Part shown: positions 11,652 to 22,844 of the stretch, one piece after another | Layout: every line of letters begins with the position of its first letter | How positions within the stretch are numbered: the first letter of the stretch is position 1 | DNA from: Isoetes taiwanensis | Taxonomy: Eukaryota > Streptophyta > Lycopodiopsida > Isoetales > Isoetaceae | Direction: 5' to 3' | Assembly: GCA_021234155.1 (NCBI GenBank) | Contig: JAJEKV010000052.1 | Coordinates: forward strand, 8,355,358-8,419,357 | Length of the DNA stretch: 64,000 bases | Position numbers and translations under genes: made by a program | Notes under the pieces: model-generated | The model's database searches: none | What the model saw: the letters and a program-made list of their open reading frames with translations, nothing else | Told to the model about the DNA's origin: nothing

Positions 11652-13466
11652 TTGGTTCAACTCTGTCAGGTCTATGACATGGTAGTGTGCAATGGTATGA
11701 TCAGATGGCCGCAATCATGGGGTTTTACTTGCAAGAGCGATAGACATGATGGTGGAGCTAGCGTGGTAGACTATCTCCTTGCTCCAGTGGTAGGACTTGA
11801 CATGATCAGCGAGCTCTCAATTGGCACACGAATACGAGATGAGGAGGCTTTGTCGGACCACTATCCACTTTATGTCACTTTGGATTGGGAGCACTCAGTA
11901 GCCACAATCACAGAGTAGAAACCATCAGGGGTTGAGATACACCCCCGACTACCGAAAGCAAGCAGAATATGAGTCTGTGTTGGAACGTGAACTGCATGGG
12001 ATTGATGCCCTTTGCACGTTACATGATAGGTGGGAGTGGCTTGTAAATGCCTTACTCACAGCAGCTAGTGCATGCTTTGCAGCGAGGGATCGCTCGCGAA
12101 TGGACAATGTGCAGTTCCCTCAGAATCCCTGGTTTGACGCTGAGTGCAAGGCTCTAAAGACCCAACTGCGCCTCGTCTCAGATCCACAGCTGCGGCAACA
12201 GGCCATTCAGGACTATAGAGCATTTTTGAAATCCAAAAAGCATGCGTACATTGCAGACCATCAGCAGCGCATGTTTGATTTGTTGATGACCGAGCCGAAA
12301 GCCTTCTGGCATAGGGTGTTGTACAAGAGGCATCAACCACCCGGCAATATTACTATAGACCAGTGGATGCATCGCTTGGAGGAGTTGTATGATCCCCGGG
12401 GAGCAGCACCGGAGTTCCGTGATCGTAGGAGAAATGCTGCACCTCACGGAGGAAGACATCCAACGGGGGCCTTAGACACCGGGCTAATGGCAAGCGAAGG
12501 ACTTGCGGGGACTTCAAGTCGAAGTTATTGAAATGGGGTGGGCCAGCTTTGCTAGGGCCTCGACAACGATCATTAACCAGGCCATAAGGGAGGGGCCCTG
12601 GGAGTGGATGGTTAGCAAGGTCACCCCAATTCATAAGACAGGTAATAAGGATGATTCGGCGAACTACCGCATGATCATGGTGAGCCCATTACTCGCAAAG
12701 CTTTTAGCAGGTGTGGTGGAGAAGAAGTTAACTCAGTGGGCTGAGGAAGCTGGAGGCGTCTGATTGGCAGCGGGGGTTTAAGCCCGCCCTCCCTGTCGAC
12801 CATATATTCACTCTCGTAATCCTTATGGAAGCTACTACTTAATGCTTGGCGTGACTGCATCTTTTTGTTTCGTAGATTTCAAGATGGCATATGATACGGT
12901 CCCTCGGGACCTGTTGTGGCAGCATTTGTAGGCGTTGCATTTGTAGGACTTACAAAATGTCATCTATAGACTCTATGATGGGATATACGCTGCATTGCCT
13001 GCATCAGATCAGCGAGTTGCTAGCACCATAGGGGTTAAACAGGGATGTCCGTTATCTCCAACACTCTTTGGTCTCTACAATTGACAAGTTGGAGACCTGG
13101 ATGCAAGAACATGGGGGCGGTGGCCCGCAGCTACCAGAGGCATACAGTATAAGGCAATTGCTCTTTGCAGACGATGTAGACTTGCTATCCCATACAGCCA
13201 GGAGTATGCAGCGGCATTTGGACGCTCTTAGTGGGTTCTGTGACACAACAGGAATGACGGTGAACATGCAGAAAACTAAGCCCCTTGCAGTCCTCTCCTC
13301 GCAGCATGATATCCCAGATCTCTATTACAGAGGACAGAAGGTGGATGTTGTAAGGACCTTCAAGTATCTGGGAATCGACTTTTGCGCTAGCATGTTATGG
13401 GATGACTGTGTGGAAAGACGGTCGGGTCAGCGGGATGGAAAGCCCCTGTATGCTATGCGAGAATAG
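11652..13466 (+). pseudogene. LINE ORF2 endonuclease C-terminus and reverse transcriptase, broken
   Basis: The frames, joined by small indels, give an endonuclease end (SVVDYLL, SDHYPLYV) and a connector with HDRWEWLVNALLTAA and FWHRVLYKRH. Reverse transcriptase motifs follow: VTPIHKTGNKDDSANYR, FVDFKMAYDTVPRDLLW, GVKQGCPLSPTLFGLY and the catalytic LLFADDVDLLSH. The last one keeps the two aspartates of F-A-D-D. KYLGIDF marks the end of the thumb-proximal block. Stop codons occur at several points, for example after LEEAGGV near 12763 and near 12930. The domain content is that of a plant LINE that copies its RNA at a nicked chromosomal site. Confidence 0.85.
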
Positions 13467-14532
13467 CCGCTTTCTGAGAATAGACCTATGTGATTGGGCA
13501 CGTAGAGCACACCTGCTCGAGCACACTCGTTGAACCAAATTATTGTATGGGGTAGAGGTCTGGGGTCCAGCAATTAGCAAGAACACCTGGGATAAGCTAG
13601 AGAGGGTGCAAAAGGCCTTCTTAACATAGAGCCTAGGTATCAAGGACACGGTGCCTTATCAGATTTTGCTATATGAGACTGGGTTACGTCCCCCCGCAAC
13701 ATTCTATCTTATGCAGACATCTTGCATATTTCCACAAGGTCACCAGCATGGATGTACAACGTCTTCCCCCGAGGGCTTTGTTATTGGCACAAGAGCCACA
13801 ACGACTGAAGAGGGTATGGCAGGAGCACTGTCAGGGGTGGTTCGCAACGTGTACTATAGACTACCAGCAGATTGTGGCTATGCCTGATGCCCAGGGACAG
13901 GCTGCACACCTGAATGAGCACTTTGCCACCACTCTGTGGGATGCAGCTACTCGTGCAAAGCCTAAAACAGAGCACTACCACACGCAAGTTAATTCAACAC
14001 TGGAACATGGCCCACACCAGTACTTGAAAGCGCATGTATCTCTGAAGAAACGGAGAGCTATTGCCTCCGTGAGACGGGATCCCATCATCTCAGAATTGAA
14101 ATAGGTCGTTGGACTACAGATGGAGGGCAGAGAATCCCCCGGCATGAGAGAATATGCGGTGTTGTTGCCATGCGCGACGGTAGAGGATGAGCACCATGCT
14201 CTGCAAGAGTGTCCAGCATATAAGCATATCCGAGCAACACATGCTGATCTTAGATGCTCTGCGGCACCGCTACATCAATTGCTGGCATCGCCAATGGTTG
14301 CACGTCTCGCATCCTACATTTTGCAAGTCTCTACCGTTAGAGAATCCTTACAGGACAAGGGATCTGAGAGCCTACTACCAGGGTTTTTCCTCCCATGTGG
14401 GAGTTTTTTCATCCCAGTAGTAGGGACACATTGTATAGTAGCATTTGTCTTTTTGATGTGGTTTTATCTGCTTTGTGTACTGCATGTACCGTCTCATAGG
14501 TCAAGTTTGGCCTCCGCGGACGTTAAAATATA

Positions 14533-14582
14533 CTTCCTTCCTTCCTTCCTTCCTTCCTTCCTTCCTTCCTTCCTTCCTTCCT
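14533..14582 (+). repeat. (TTCC)n microsatellite, LINE 3' tail
   Basis: About 12 units of TTCC lie directly after the LINE 3' UTR. The same 3' UTR is followed by the complementary (GGAA)n tract in the two other family members, so the tract belongs to the element end. Confidence 0.9.
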
Positions 14583-14779
14583 CTTGGCTCGAGGATCTCA
14601 CATGGAGCAAGGGTAGTGGCAACTCTGGGAAGATGGTGTCAAAGACCTCTTCTCCCATGCAAGATGTCTTGAAGCATTGTATTATTTTATTTTCTTGAAT
14701 AAAGTCGTGCACTTATTTTCCACATCTTTTCCATTTTTCCATTTTCTACCTTTTCTATTTTCCACATTTCCCTTCTCAA

Positions 14780-15304
14780 ATTTTCGTTATAAAATTTTCG
14801 TCCATTGAAATCTCCTAACAAGAGCACATGCCCTTGCTAGCGATATTGCTCTATGTCATCATACAGATCTCTATAAGGCATTTGTACATCCGTGTCTGCC
14901 TCCTGGACCTGGTAGAACTTAGAGGCTGCATGGGGTATATAACAGCATGCAATAAACAATGGACGATGCTGAGGCTCCAGTACTCTCACCCATAGGTAGC
15001 GGTTAAGTCTGTCATCCTTGTGGAGCGAGACCGTGGCTGCTATAGCATCTTTGAAGTAGCATGCCACCCCCTCCATATCCTCGCTTGCCATGGCGCGCAT
15101 TAGCGAGCGAGAAGCACTGGTATCCCGGGATGTCCGGCAGCTGATGCCCACGATATTCCCATGTCTCTTGCAAGAAGATGATGTCCATACCTGTAGCGAT
15201 CCCAACAAAGCCGCTGCCCTTCTTCCAGGGGAATCCCCTACAGTTCCATAATACAAGTCGGAGACACTATCCCTATGCTGCCTGTGGCGGTTGTCCTGCA
15301 TCAG
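14780..15304 (-). pseudogene. LINE endonuclease N-terminal fragment, inverted relative to LINE copy 1
   Basis: The minus strand encodes the part of the apurinic-type endonuclease that LINE copy 1 lacks. The blocks are GVACYFKDAIAATVSLHKD, RYLWVRV, FIACCYIPHAASKFY and YRDLYDDIEQYR, then a stop and VLLLGDFNGR, the conserved GDFN motif. It aligns block by block with the endonuclease of the 52-58 kb LINE (GGVACYYPDN, YVDLYDDI, VVLLGDFNARDG). It abuts the gypsy integrase end at about 15305. It lies after the tail of copy 1, so it is a separate truncated insertion or a rearranged piece. Confidence 0.7.
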
Positions 15305-17090
15305 CTCCCGAGGAGGTTGCAGGTGCCGTTCCAGGTTGCTGCTCCAATCACTTCAAAAGGGCCTTCCCATAAACCCTCAAATTTGGCAGCTACATCCTCC
15401 CTTGCTTTGTTCCACTTAAGCACCAATTTTCCAGTTTTGAGAGTACCTTGAAGCTTGTGGGCAGCCTTGAAAGCTGCTATATCTTTAGCTTCTATGTCTA
15501 GCTTTCTTGATAAGAATTGCATTTTTGGCCTCAAAGCTATGCTCTTCTAGCTGCAATAATCTCACACATCTTTCTTTTAGTGCATCCTTCGTTTCCAAAT
15601 TAATTTGACATGCCAATCTAAGAGAGGGTAATTCAAGCTCAATGGGAACAATAGACTCAATACCATATACAAAGGCTAAAGGGTGTGTGCTTGGTAGATG
15701 CCTTGATGATGCTCCTATATGCCCATAAGGCATCATGCAACTTGATATGCCAATCTCTTTTTGAGACACTGATGGTTTTCTTAAGAATTGACTTGAGAAC
15801 TTTGTTGGTGGACTCAGCTTGGCAATTACCTTGAGGATAGAAGGCTGAGCTCTTGGTGTATTTGACTTTGAGGTTAGATAGCAATGTGCCTATGGCTTTG
15901 TTCATAAATTGGGATCCTCTATCAGATATAAGCTTGAATGGGATTCCATTTTCATGGAGAAACCTTGCAGTAGTAAAAGCATTAGCTTCCCTAAGTGGGG
16001 CTGCCTCAGCCCATTTTGTGAAATAATCAGTAGTTACAAGAATGAATTAATGTTGAGCTGATGAAGGAGGATCTATAGGACCTATAAAATCAAGTCCCCA
16101 CACTTGAAATGGGCCTAGAGAAGTAATAACAGTGAGAGAAGCTGGCTGCAACACTCTTTTGCCAAAGATTTGACATTTATGACAACACTTTATTACACCA
16201 TAGCAATCTTCAAAGAGAGTAGGCCAGAAATACCCTGATCTCAAAATCTTCTTGGATGTTGTATCAGTATCTTTAGGCACCTCATTATACTCCAAGTACC
16301 TCCTAATACCATATTGCCAATCCATTTCCTTCTCATGCAAAGCAATAAGGTTAGTAGACAAAGTACAATCATTTTCATCCAATCCCTCTTGATCTTCATA
16401 TTCAAATAAAGCATTGGAAAGATAGGAACTTGGACTATTAACAAGATTGGCTACTCTCACACTAATATCCTAGGTTTGAACTTTGCAAGTCCACCTACAT
16501 AGTTTAGCTTTTGGCTGATTTTTTGCAAAGAGAAGAGACATGAGGTTCTACTTCATGAACACTTGTATGTGGCTACTCTGCAAGAGATTTATCATGAACA
16601 TAAGGGCTGCTGCACTCTTCTCCAGCCTTGAGTACCTAAGCTCAGTTTCAGACCACATTTTGCTTGCAAAGGAGACAATTCTATCATCTTGCAGCAATGC
16701 CAAACCTATGGCCTTTTTGGTAACACTAATGTAGGCTTGGAAAGGTTTTTAAGGTCTAGAGGTTTTAGCAAAGTAGATTGGCATATGGCATCTATGATTC
16801 TCTCAAAGGCCTCTTGACAAGTTTCATTCCAATCTACTAGCATGTGCTTGCTTTCATTCTTTGTAAACTTCCCTACCTTTGTGAGGCTGGAAATAGGGTT
16901 GATAGTATGCGAAAAGTGAGAAACATACATTCTTAGGAAGCTGGTCATACCTAGGAAGCTTTTGACTTGCTTGAGAGTTCTTGGAGGAGCAAGCTTTTTC
17001 AAGGCCTCTACCTTGTTTGCAGCTACTTGAATGCCTTTGGTGGAGACCTCATGACACAACCAAAAAGGAGATAAAGGGAAAGTAGTAAAG
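15305..17090 (-). pseudogene. Ty3/gypsy pol fragment (Athila/Tat-like): RT end, RNase H, integrase
   Basis: In minus-strand order, 17059-16706 has the reverse transcriptase connection block (KGIQVAANKVEALKKLAPP, KSFLGMTSFLRMYVSHFSH). 16460-16047 has the integrase zinc-binding region (CYGVIKCCHKCQ) and the first catalytic Asp (VWGLDFIGPI). 15960-15657 continues with LISDRGSQF and FYPQGNCQAESTNK, giving the DDE triad. 15769-15305 has the end of integrase including FEGLWEGPFEVI. There is no chromodomain, and the integrase wording (DYFTKWAEA) resembles the Athila/Tat group. Frames are broken by stops (for example near 16046) and shifts. Both LTRs and gag are missing. Confidence 0.85.
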
Positions 17091-17730
17091 ATTTTTTATA
17101 GGTACAAGGGCAGAAAGACGCAGTAATGCACTGTATGTCACGATCTTTCTTGGCTAATGAGGGGGGAAATGGAAAAACATAAACTGTGTTTATATGTACA
17201 AGGGCAAAAAGACACAGCCAGTTTTACTCTAGATGACTCTCGATGGAGATATTACAAGCAAGCCCCAAGCCCATAAGAACAAATCTTAAATTTTGGAGCT
17301 AGCTTGGGTGAAACAAGTATAACTATGTCCCATATAACTTTTTCTTTACAATTGCATTTTGCATAAATTTTATAATGTCAGATTTGTGGAAGCTGTGCAT
17401 TCATGATTAATATTGTTAATACGTGCATTTGTATCAGCAAGTTGCAATGCTAGTGATGATGATTCAACTCTTGAAAAGGAGAAGGTAAGCTGAGAGAGAG
17501 AGAGACATGCCAATAAGTTGTTAAGCATGAAACCAATATTGCCTGTGAGATATGTCGCTCCTCCAAATATAGCAAACTGTGGCTATCAATCTCAACATTG
17601 CTAGACAATAAAGTCTAATGGACTCTCTCAAATTCTAGACAACGGTATTGTTGTTTTAAGCTCTAAATGGATGAAACATTAGAAAATGATTTTAGATTCC
17701 GGAATTCCTTATAAATACATGTCATTAGCA
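17091..17730. other. Intergenic, no gene seen
   Basis: AT-rich sequence without a credible frame. A diverged pair of words (TACAAGGGCAGAAAGACGCAGT and a near copy 100 bp later) at 17101 and 17197 suggests a small tandem duplication. Confidence 0.4.
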
Positions 17731-18430
17731 TTATCTATTCAAGCACTCAAAAGCTAACCTTCCAATCGCTAGATTCTTCCACTTGAAGCAAGCACTCAAC
17801 ATTGTCTTTCGTATTGTTATATTGGGTTGGAACGACTTGCTTTTCATAATTGCCACTGCATCAGCAAGGCAATTTGCCTGATCATGAAAATCAATGATAA
17901 AAACATAATGATCAATAGTAGGAGATACTAAATAGCGCAAATACCTACGTTGAAAATAATACTTTCTCTTCTCAATGATACCAGCATAACAGCATACATA
18001 AATAGCAGAGAGAAAAATACCCATTAAATGGAACATCTGTTCTCACCATCCGTCATGCTCCCACAGTTACGATAGAAGCCAACCTGAGATTTTGCAATGC
18101 CTGATTACTTTGGAGTCCAAATTGACAACTTTAAAATAGGATTTTTCTTCCAAGTCCTAAGATTGCTAAACTATTGCATGCCCTTAGGACAACAACATAA
18201 AAACAAGCATCTATATAAGTCCTCATATGTATCTACCAATATATTTGCTGCAACTATCTCCAATTCATATCTATTTTTGACAAGTTGAGAGTAGACGGCC
18301 ATAGCCTTCCCGAGGTAGTTTATTCACATGCATACCCTGAACTCACATGCTCTCTTCCTTTTCTATATGAAGGGCACATGCTTTCAGTACAACAACGTTT
18401 GTTTCAGCATCAGAAAGAAAACACCTTCAT
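17731..18430 (-). pseudogene. Pentatricopeptide-repeat (PPR) protein pseudogene
   Basis: The minus strand near 18430-18330 reads EGVFLSDAETNVVVLKACA, and 18036-17731 reads SPTIDHYVFIIDFHDQANCL then FQPNITIRKTMLSAC. These match the plant PPR pattern in which a motif ending in a cardinal ACA is followed by the late YxxxVDLLGRAGxLxEA and FxPNxxxWxxLLxAC blocks of PLS-class proteins. Stops and a gap of about 250 bp separate the parts. PPR proteins bind organelle RNA; this copy is dead. No E/DYW domain follows. Confidence 0.7.
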
Positions 18431-18972
18431 TTTGCATTTGGGCGAATATCAATTTTTATCATCCTTGACAACTGTGGTATATTTGAGAGAGTCAATTTGG
18501 GTTTCTTAATGGCTGGACATATGCATGGAGATGTGGATATATTATATAGTCACGTATTGAAACAACAGATTGTGACAAATCTACCGAGGTTAATGGAACT
18601 TTTTGCTCAATGCACTTCTCCACCTCCTATATGATTGCTCACACAAGAAATGCCTGATTGGAAGGGCTTTGTAGAGGATTATGTATTGGATCTTGAGGGC
18701 CATTCTAGATCTTACAATTCACATTCTATGTCAAGGAAGGTATTCCAAAATTTCAATGGAAGATGAGAGCTTCAGATGATTGTTGAAGACCTCTTGAAGG
18801 ATCGAAAATTTTGAAAAGGAATGAGAATGACCGAAGTTATCGAAGATACCCAATGGCCAATCAAAAGCACTGAAGCCATACTCTGAAGTGGAGCATTGGA
18901 GAGGACAAGGGATGATATCAATGACTACATCAAGCATTGGAATATGATGGCATAAATAGTGCACTAATAGAT

Positions 18973-19620
18973 TATTGGAAGGAAGGAAGGAAGGAAGGTT
19001 CTTTTATCGTCCGTGGAGGCCAATCGGTCTTGGGACCCAAATTACACGAGTGCAGCAAGCCCGTTGCTACCCGGATTAAAAAACCCCCTTACGAAGGAAA
19101 AACCGTCGCAGCAACAAGCCTGCTGGCAGCTGTACAAATATACATATACACATAAATTCCCGGCACCTCAGGTAGGCGCGCGGGGACAGAGGTGAGTCTG
19201 GATATCCAAAACCTCTTGGAGGTAGGAGCCAAGGGATCGAACTGACGGCGTACTGAGTAGCTCGTGCAGTGGTAGACCAGGTCGCACCAAGAGGGCGTAG
19301 CGAGCCCGAATCTGACTATAGGTTGGACAGCTCTGGAAGGCATGGCTTTCATCCTCAACAACTCCCAGTGGGCAACACCGACGAAGCCTGTCCTGGCGCG
19401 ACTCTCCAATCCACCGACCCGTCTCAAGCCGAAGATGGTGGGCCCCTGTTCGAATGGACGCGATGATCCTGTGCTTCTTCATGGGCAACTGAGAACGCAG
19501 GTAGAGCTGTGGGCCTCGAACCAGGGTGGGGTTTATGTGCTATTTGTAGTGTGCCATCTTTACCTGTTCCAGCGCATTGTGGTCCCAGAGCTTCCCCAGG
19601 GGCATCAGTTGCTAGGGGAA
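18973..19620 (-). mobile_element. LINE copy 2, strongly 5'-truncated, with a (TTCC)n tail
   Basis: On the minus strand the C-terminal Cys/His domain reads IIASIRTGAHHLRLETGRW, CCPLGVVEDESHAFQSCPTY and HELLSTPSVRSLGSYLQEVL. It continues through the 3' UTR to the tract that appears as (GGAA)n on the plus strand at 18976-18998. It matches copy 1 (ATVEDEHHALQECPAYKHI) and the 52-58 kb copy. Similarity ends near 19620, and no reverse transcriptase core remains. No clear target duplication was found. Confidence 0.8.
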
Positions 19621-19649
19621 ATGGATACGTCTTGTGATGAACTCAAAGG

Positions 19650-19926
19650 TGGTTGGCTACCTAAAGTTAGATGGAAGAGCTGGTAGAAGCAGATGTTATT
19701 GATGATGATATTAGTAGCATACGTAAGTCAATGGCACCTCCCCCTATTGATAAACATTATGTTCGCCCAAAAAAAAGATGGACCTAAATATCTTGGCATG
19801 GAGAGTTATAATCCAAAGACAGATTTAACTTGTCATCAAAGCGTCCTTGTAAAACTAGAGGATATGGAGACCTTTCCTATATGGATGGAATACATCATAT
19901 CAGAAAGTGAAGGTATAGAATGTTGA
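19650..19926 (+). pseudogene. Remnant of an unknown mobile-element protein (shared with 41.2-41.7 kb)
   Basis: With one frameshift the plus strand reads an acidic stretch, then PPPIDKHYVRPKK, then DGPKYLGMESYNPKTDL and VLVKLEDMETFPIWMEYIIS. The minus strand at 41.2-41.7 kb has the same order: acidic stretch, EHYVGHRRERPKYYELAPYD, then YLIVRPSDEDTYPIWLGYTIS. The pattern of a short beta-rich module with a PIW core looks like a BAH- or Tudor-like fold, but this is only a guess. Two decayed copies in one window suggest a repeated element. No family is recognised. Confidence 0.45.
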
Positions 19927-22844
19927 CCCGGCATTTTATAGCTATTGCTACTTGAATTGAGGTATGATTCACGAAAAGGTAGAGAATAATGGTGTATGAG
20001 GACGCAGATCCATGAAGTACGGATTATAAAATTACGCATACATTGCATTTTGTAAGAAGATTGATGTTCCTAGGCATGCAGTATAGATGCAAGGGTATGC
20101 CCGAGTAAGATGACCACGTAGCCACGTGGATATGCTTATCATGCTAGCAGAAGGTGCAACCATTTGAAAGCTATAAGGTATGTTGGAGCTTTGGTGAAGC
20201 TATACTATGAAGGAAAGTTGACCTCCAACTAAAGATACATTAGGGAGGCAAGTAATGTACCCACACGACAAGTGGGAGACAAGAGGAGCTTGAAGTTGTT
20301 GTACACAACGTTTCAAATATAGAGAATTTGAAGGGACACTTTGATTAGCCCAAAGTCTGGCATATGAACAAAATAGGTGCCCAATGAACATGTCACCAGG
20401 GAGAATGTGATCTGGACTTGATATCGTGTGTGTATCGCACGGAGTATCTCCGCATTGGTATATGCGTACTAGGACCATTTTATGTTAAAACATAACAAGA
20501 AAGAGATAGGATGTATAATAGAACTTTTAATTCACAGTCCAGATGAATACGGAAATAATGAAGATAGGAGTTTCTATAGTAGAAGTTAAACATGTCTACT
20601 AGGAACCTAGGGTGGCATCTGCCTCTATGGAATTTGTGACTAGAGCTTGAGGATAAAGGCAACTAAGATTAGAGAGTCTAAAAAGCGTGGTGTCAAAACC
20701 CCAATATGTATATGGTACAAGATAAATGAGTTGAGGAAATACATTTGCGGCAAGTGTGAACATAGCTAGGTGGCTATGTCAAAGAATCACTATGACTCTA
20801 GACTTAGGGTTGTCTTTCACATGTTACTATATCACATAGTTACACGATAGGGATTGTGGATGTTGGAAGGATTTAGTAGTATCAAATACTACACTAGTGA
20901 GGATATCAAGGATGTCGATTGTGACATCCAGATGTATGTCATATTAGAAGATAGCAGAATATTCGTACAAGGCGAGTGAAATATTGCTTAACAAGGTTTA
21001 AAGAATAAGCATAATGATATGCTTATATACGAAGATATTGGGTTAAGTATGATCCACCAGAGATAAGCATTCAAGTTATCCCAATGGTTGGAGTTGACCA
21101 TCTTAGGTACATGGTACTAAAGGATATGAAAAGAGTTTAAATCAGAGAAGATAGCCAGAGTAAGTCTAGCATATACAGTGAGGTTACATTCAAGAACATC
21201 CCGAGAATGGTTGGAACGGTGTTGGAATAACAGATAATGAGAGGTTAACTACTCAAAGGTTCTAGATACCAATGAATTAATTCAACGTTATAAGTTGAGA
21301 GTATCTATTGGGTTTGGGTATAACAGGATGTATGAAATATCCCGTCGAATGATGGGAAAGAGAAAGATGACTACTTTGCCGATCATCTCCTTAGGCTGAC
21401 CGACAAAAGGGCAATATATAAGAATTGGAAGTTTCAATGAAAGTCCAAATGAGGTGCATAGATTAGAAGGGGTGAGATTATATGGACTAATAGTCCATAT
21501 ATCTTAAGAGTTACCCTACTCAGGGGGAGCAATTGTAGATACTGATCATGAAGTAGAAGCTGGAGGATCCCTTGCCTTGAGGTATAGACCTCTTATAGAT
21601 TATGGCTTTAAGACTAGGTTCGAACATAGGGGTTTTTCTATTAAGAGATCAAGAGGTTTTAATGCCTCCGTTTCATTATGAGGGAGCCAAAGACGGCAAC
21701 ATTTGAACCCGATCAAAAGCTGAAGTTGACATGATAACTTAAGAAAAAAAGTTGATTGTGACAAAGCATGGTTGATCTTAGAAACACGAAGGATATTTAG
21801 CTGAATGAGCCTTTAAATAAACTCTGCAACTGGGGTAGCAACCTTTGGAATTATGGCATAATCCCGTGTGGGGACCATAAGGCATTCAAGGAATAGTTGA
21901 AATACCTAGGGACCCTATTAAAATGTAGGCAGCATATACCGTTCCAACATAGAGTTAGCTACTGTCCATTTGGCAAGTCTATGGGTCAGCCACAACATAA
22001 AGGTATATAGGCAATGGGTTTTGTTTCAAGGAACTACCAAGGTTACACTTTAGCCAAGTTAGAGCGGAGCTCTAGCATTGTGGGATGAAGATATATGATT
22101 ATTATGTGCATACTATGTACACATACGATAAACATCTTGGAGAGGTAATCTAAGTGGTGACACGGGGAGAGAAAGATGAGTGTACCCCAAAGTTACCGAT
22201 GAGGGGTCTAGAGATATGTTCAGAATGTGCAAACGACCGTCAATCTATTGCATTCTAAGGTATGATGTTGTAGTTGTCACTTGAAATAAATGTCAATGGC
22301 CCATAGAATAAAGCTCGAGGTAATGGGGTTGAATAGTACAATAGTAGAATTCCAGGATGGGTAGGGAATAGCAGTTACCTGCTAGAAGCTCGAACGTTTC
22401 TTGCATAGACACCTAAGATTAGATCTCTGATCCATATCCGGGTTAGGCAGAGGTGACCCCCATGGGTTAGATGGAAGTGTAAGTTAGAACATATAGGGCT
22501 CGAACATTGATACAAGTCTTGGTTATATCAAACGTAGGTAATTTAGGAAGGATCACAAGATGCAAGGCAAGCACCCTGATGACTCTACGTAATTTACGAT
22601 TCTTATGAAGGCTCACTCGTTACTTACACCATAACTATGGCTTAGGATGAGGATGCCAAGTCATTTGGGATACCACAATAATGGCATAACGTCATGACAG
22701 AGAAATGTAATGACTAACATTTCTAGGGTGTATAACAACGTTGAATCATAACCCTCAATGATATGAGGGTTAACGCGGGGAGGTTGGAAGCAACCTTGGA
22801 CATAAATTGTTATATCATATGGTATATAATAACAGTTTAGAAGC
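19927..22844. other. Long stretch without recognisable genes
   Basis: No frame with recognisable protein similarity is present on either strand, and the open frames are short. The composition is slightly purine-rich on the plus strand. An AGGGGGAG purine run at 21521 resembles a retrotransposon polypurine tract but has no LTR-like terminus after it. Probably an old, heavily mutated transposon; nothing firmer can be supported. Confidence 0.4.

Larger units (their letters stand above)
11640..14582 (+). mobile_element. LINE copy 1, 5'-truncated, with a (TTCC)n tail
   Basis: The plus strand begins inside the endonuclease. Domains in order are the endonuclease C-terminal part (DYLLAPVV, ending SDHYPLYVTLDW) at 11640-11900, a linker region at 11932-12400, reverse transcriptase at about 12580-13470, and a Cys/His C-terminal domain at 14120-14360. 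The 3' UTR then ends in CCGCGGACGTTAAAATATA followed directly by (TTCC)n instead of poly(A). Several stops and frameshifts break the frame. Two related copies lie at 18973-19620 and 52262-58476. Confidence 0.85.

Noticed and set aside
11640-15304. Twin-priming inversion as explanation for the LINE parts
   Set aside because: Twin priming leaves the inverted 5' part upstream of the 3' part; here it lies beyond the tail.
21521-21535. AGGGGGAGCA as a polypurine tract of a copia element
   Set aside because: No TG...CA terminus, LTR partner or pol sequence is visible next to it.
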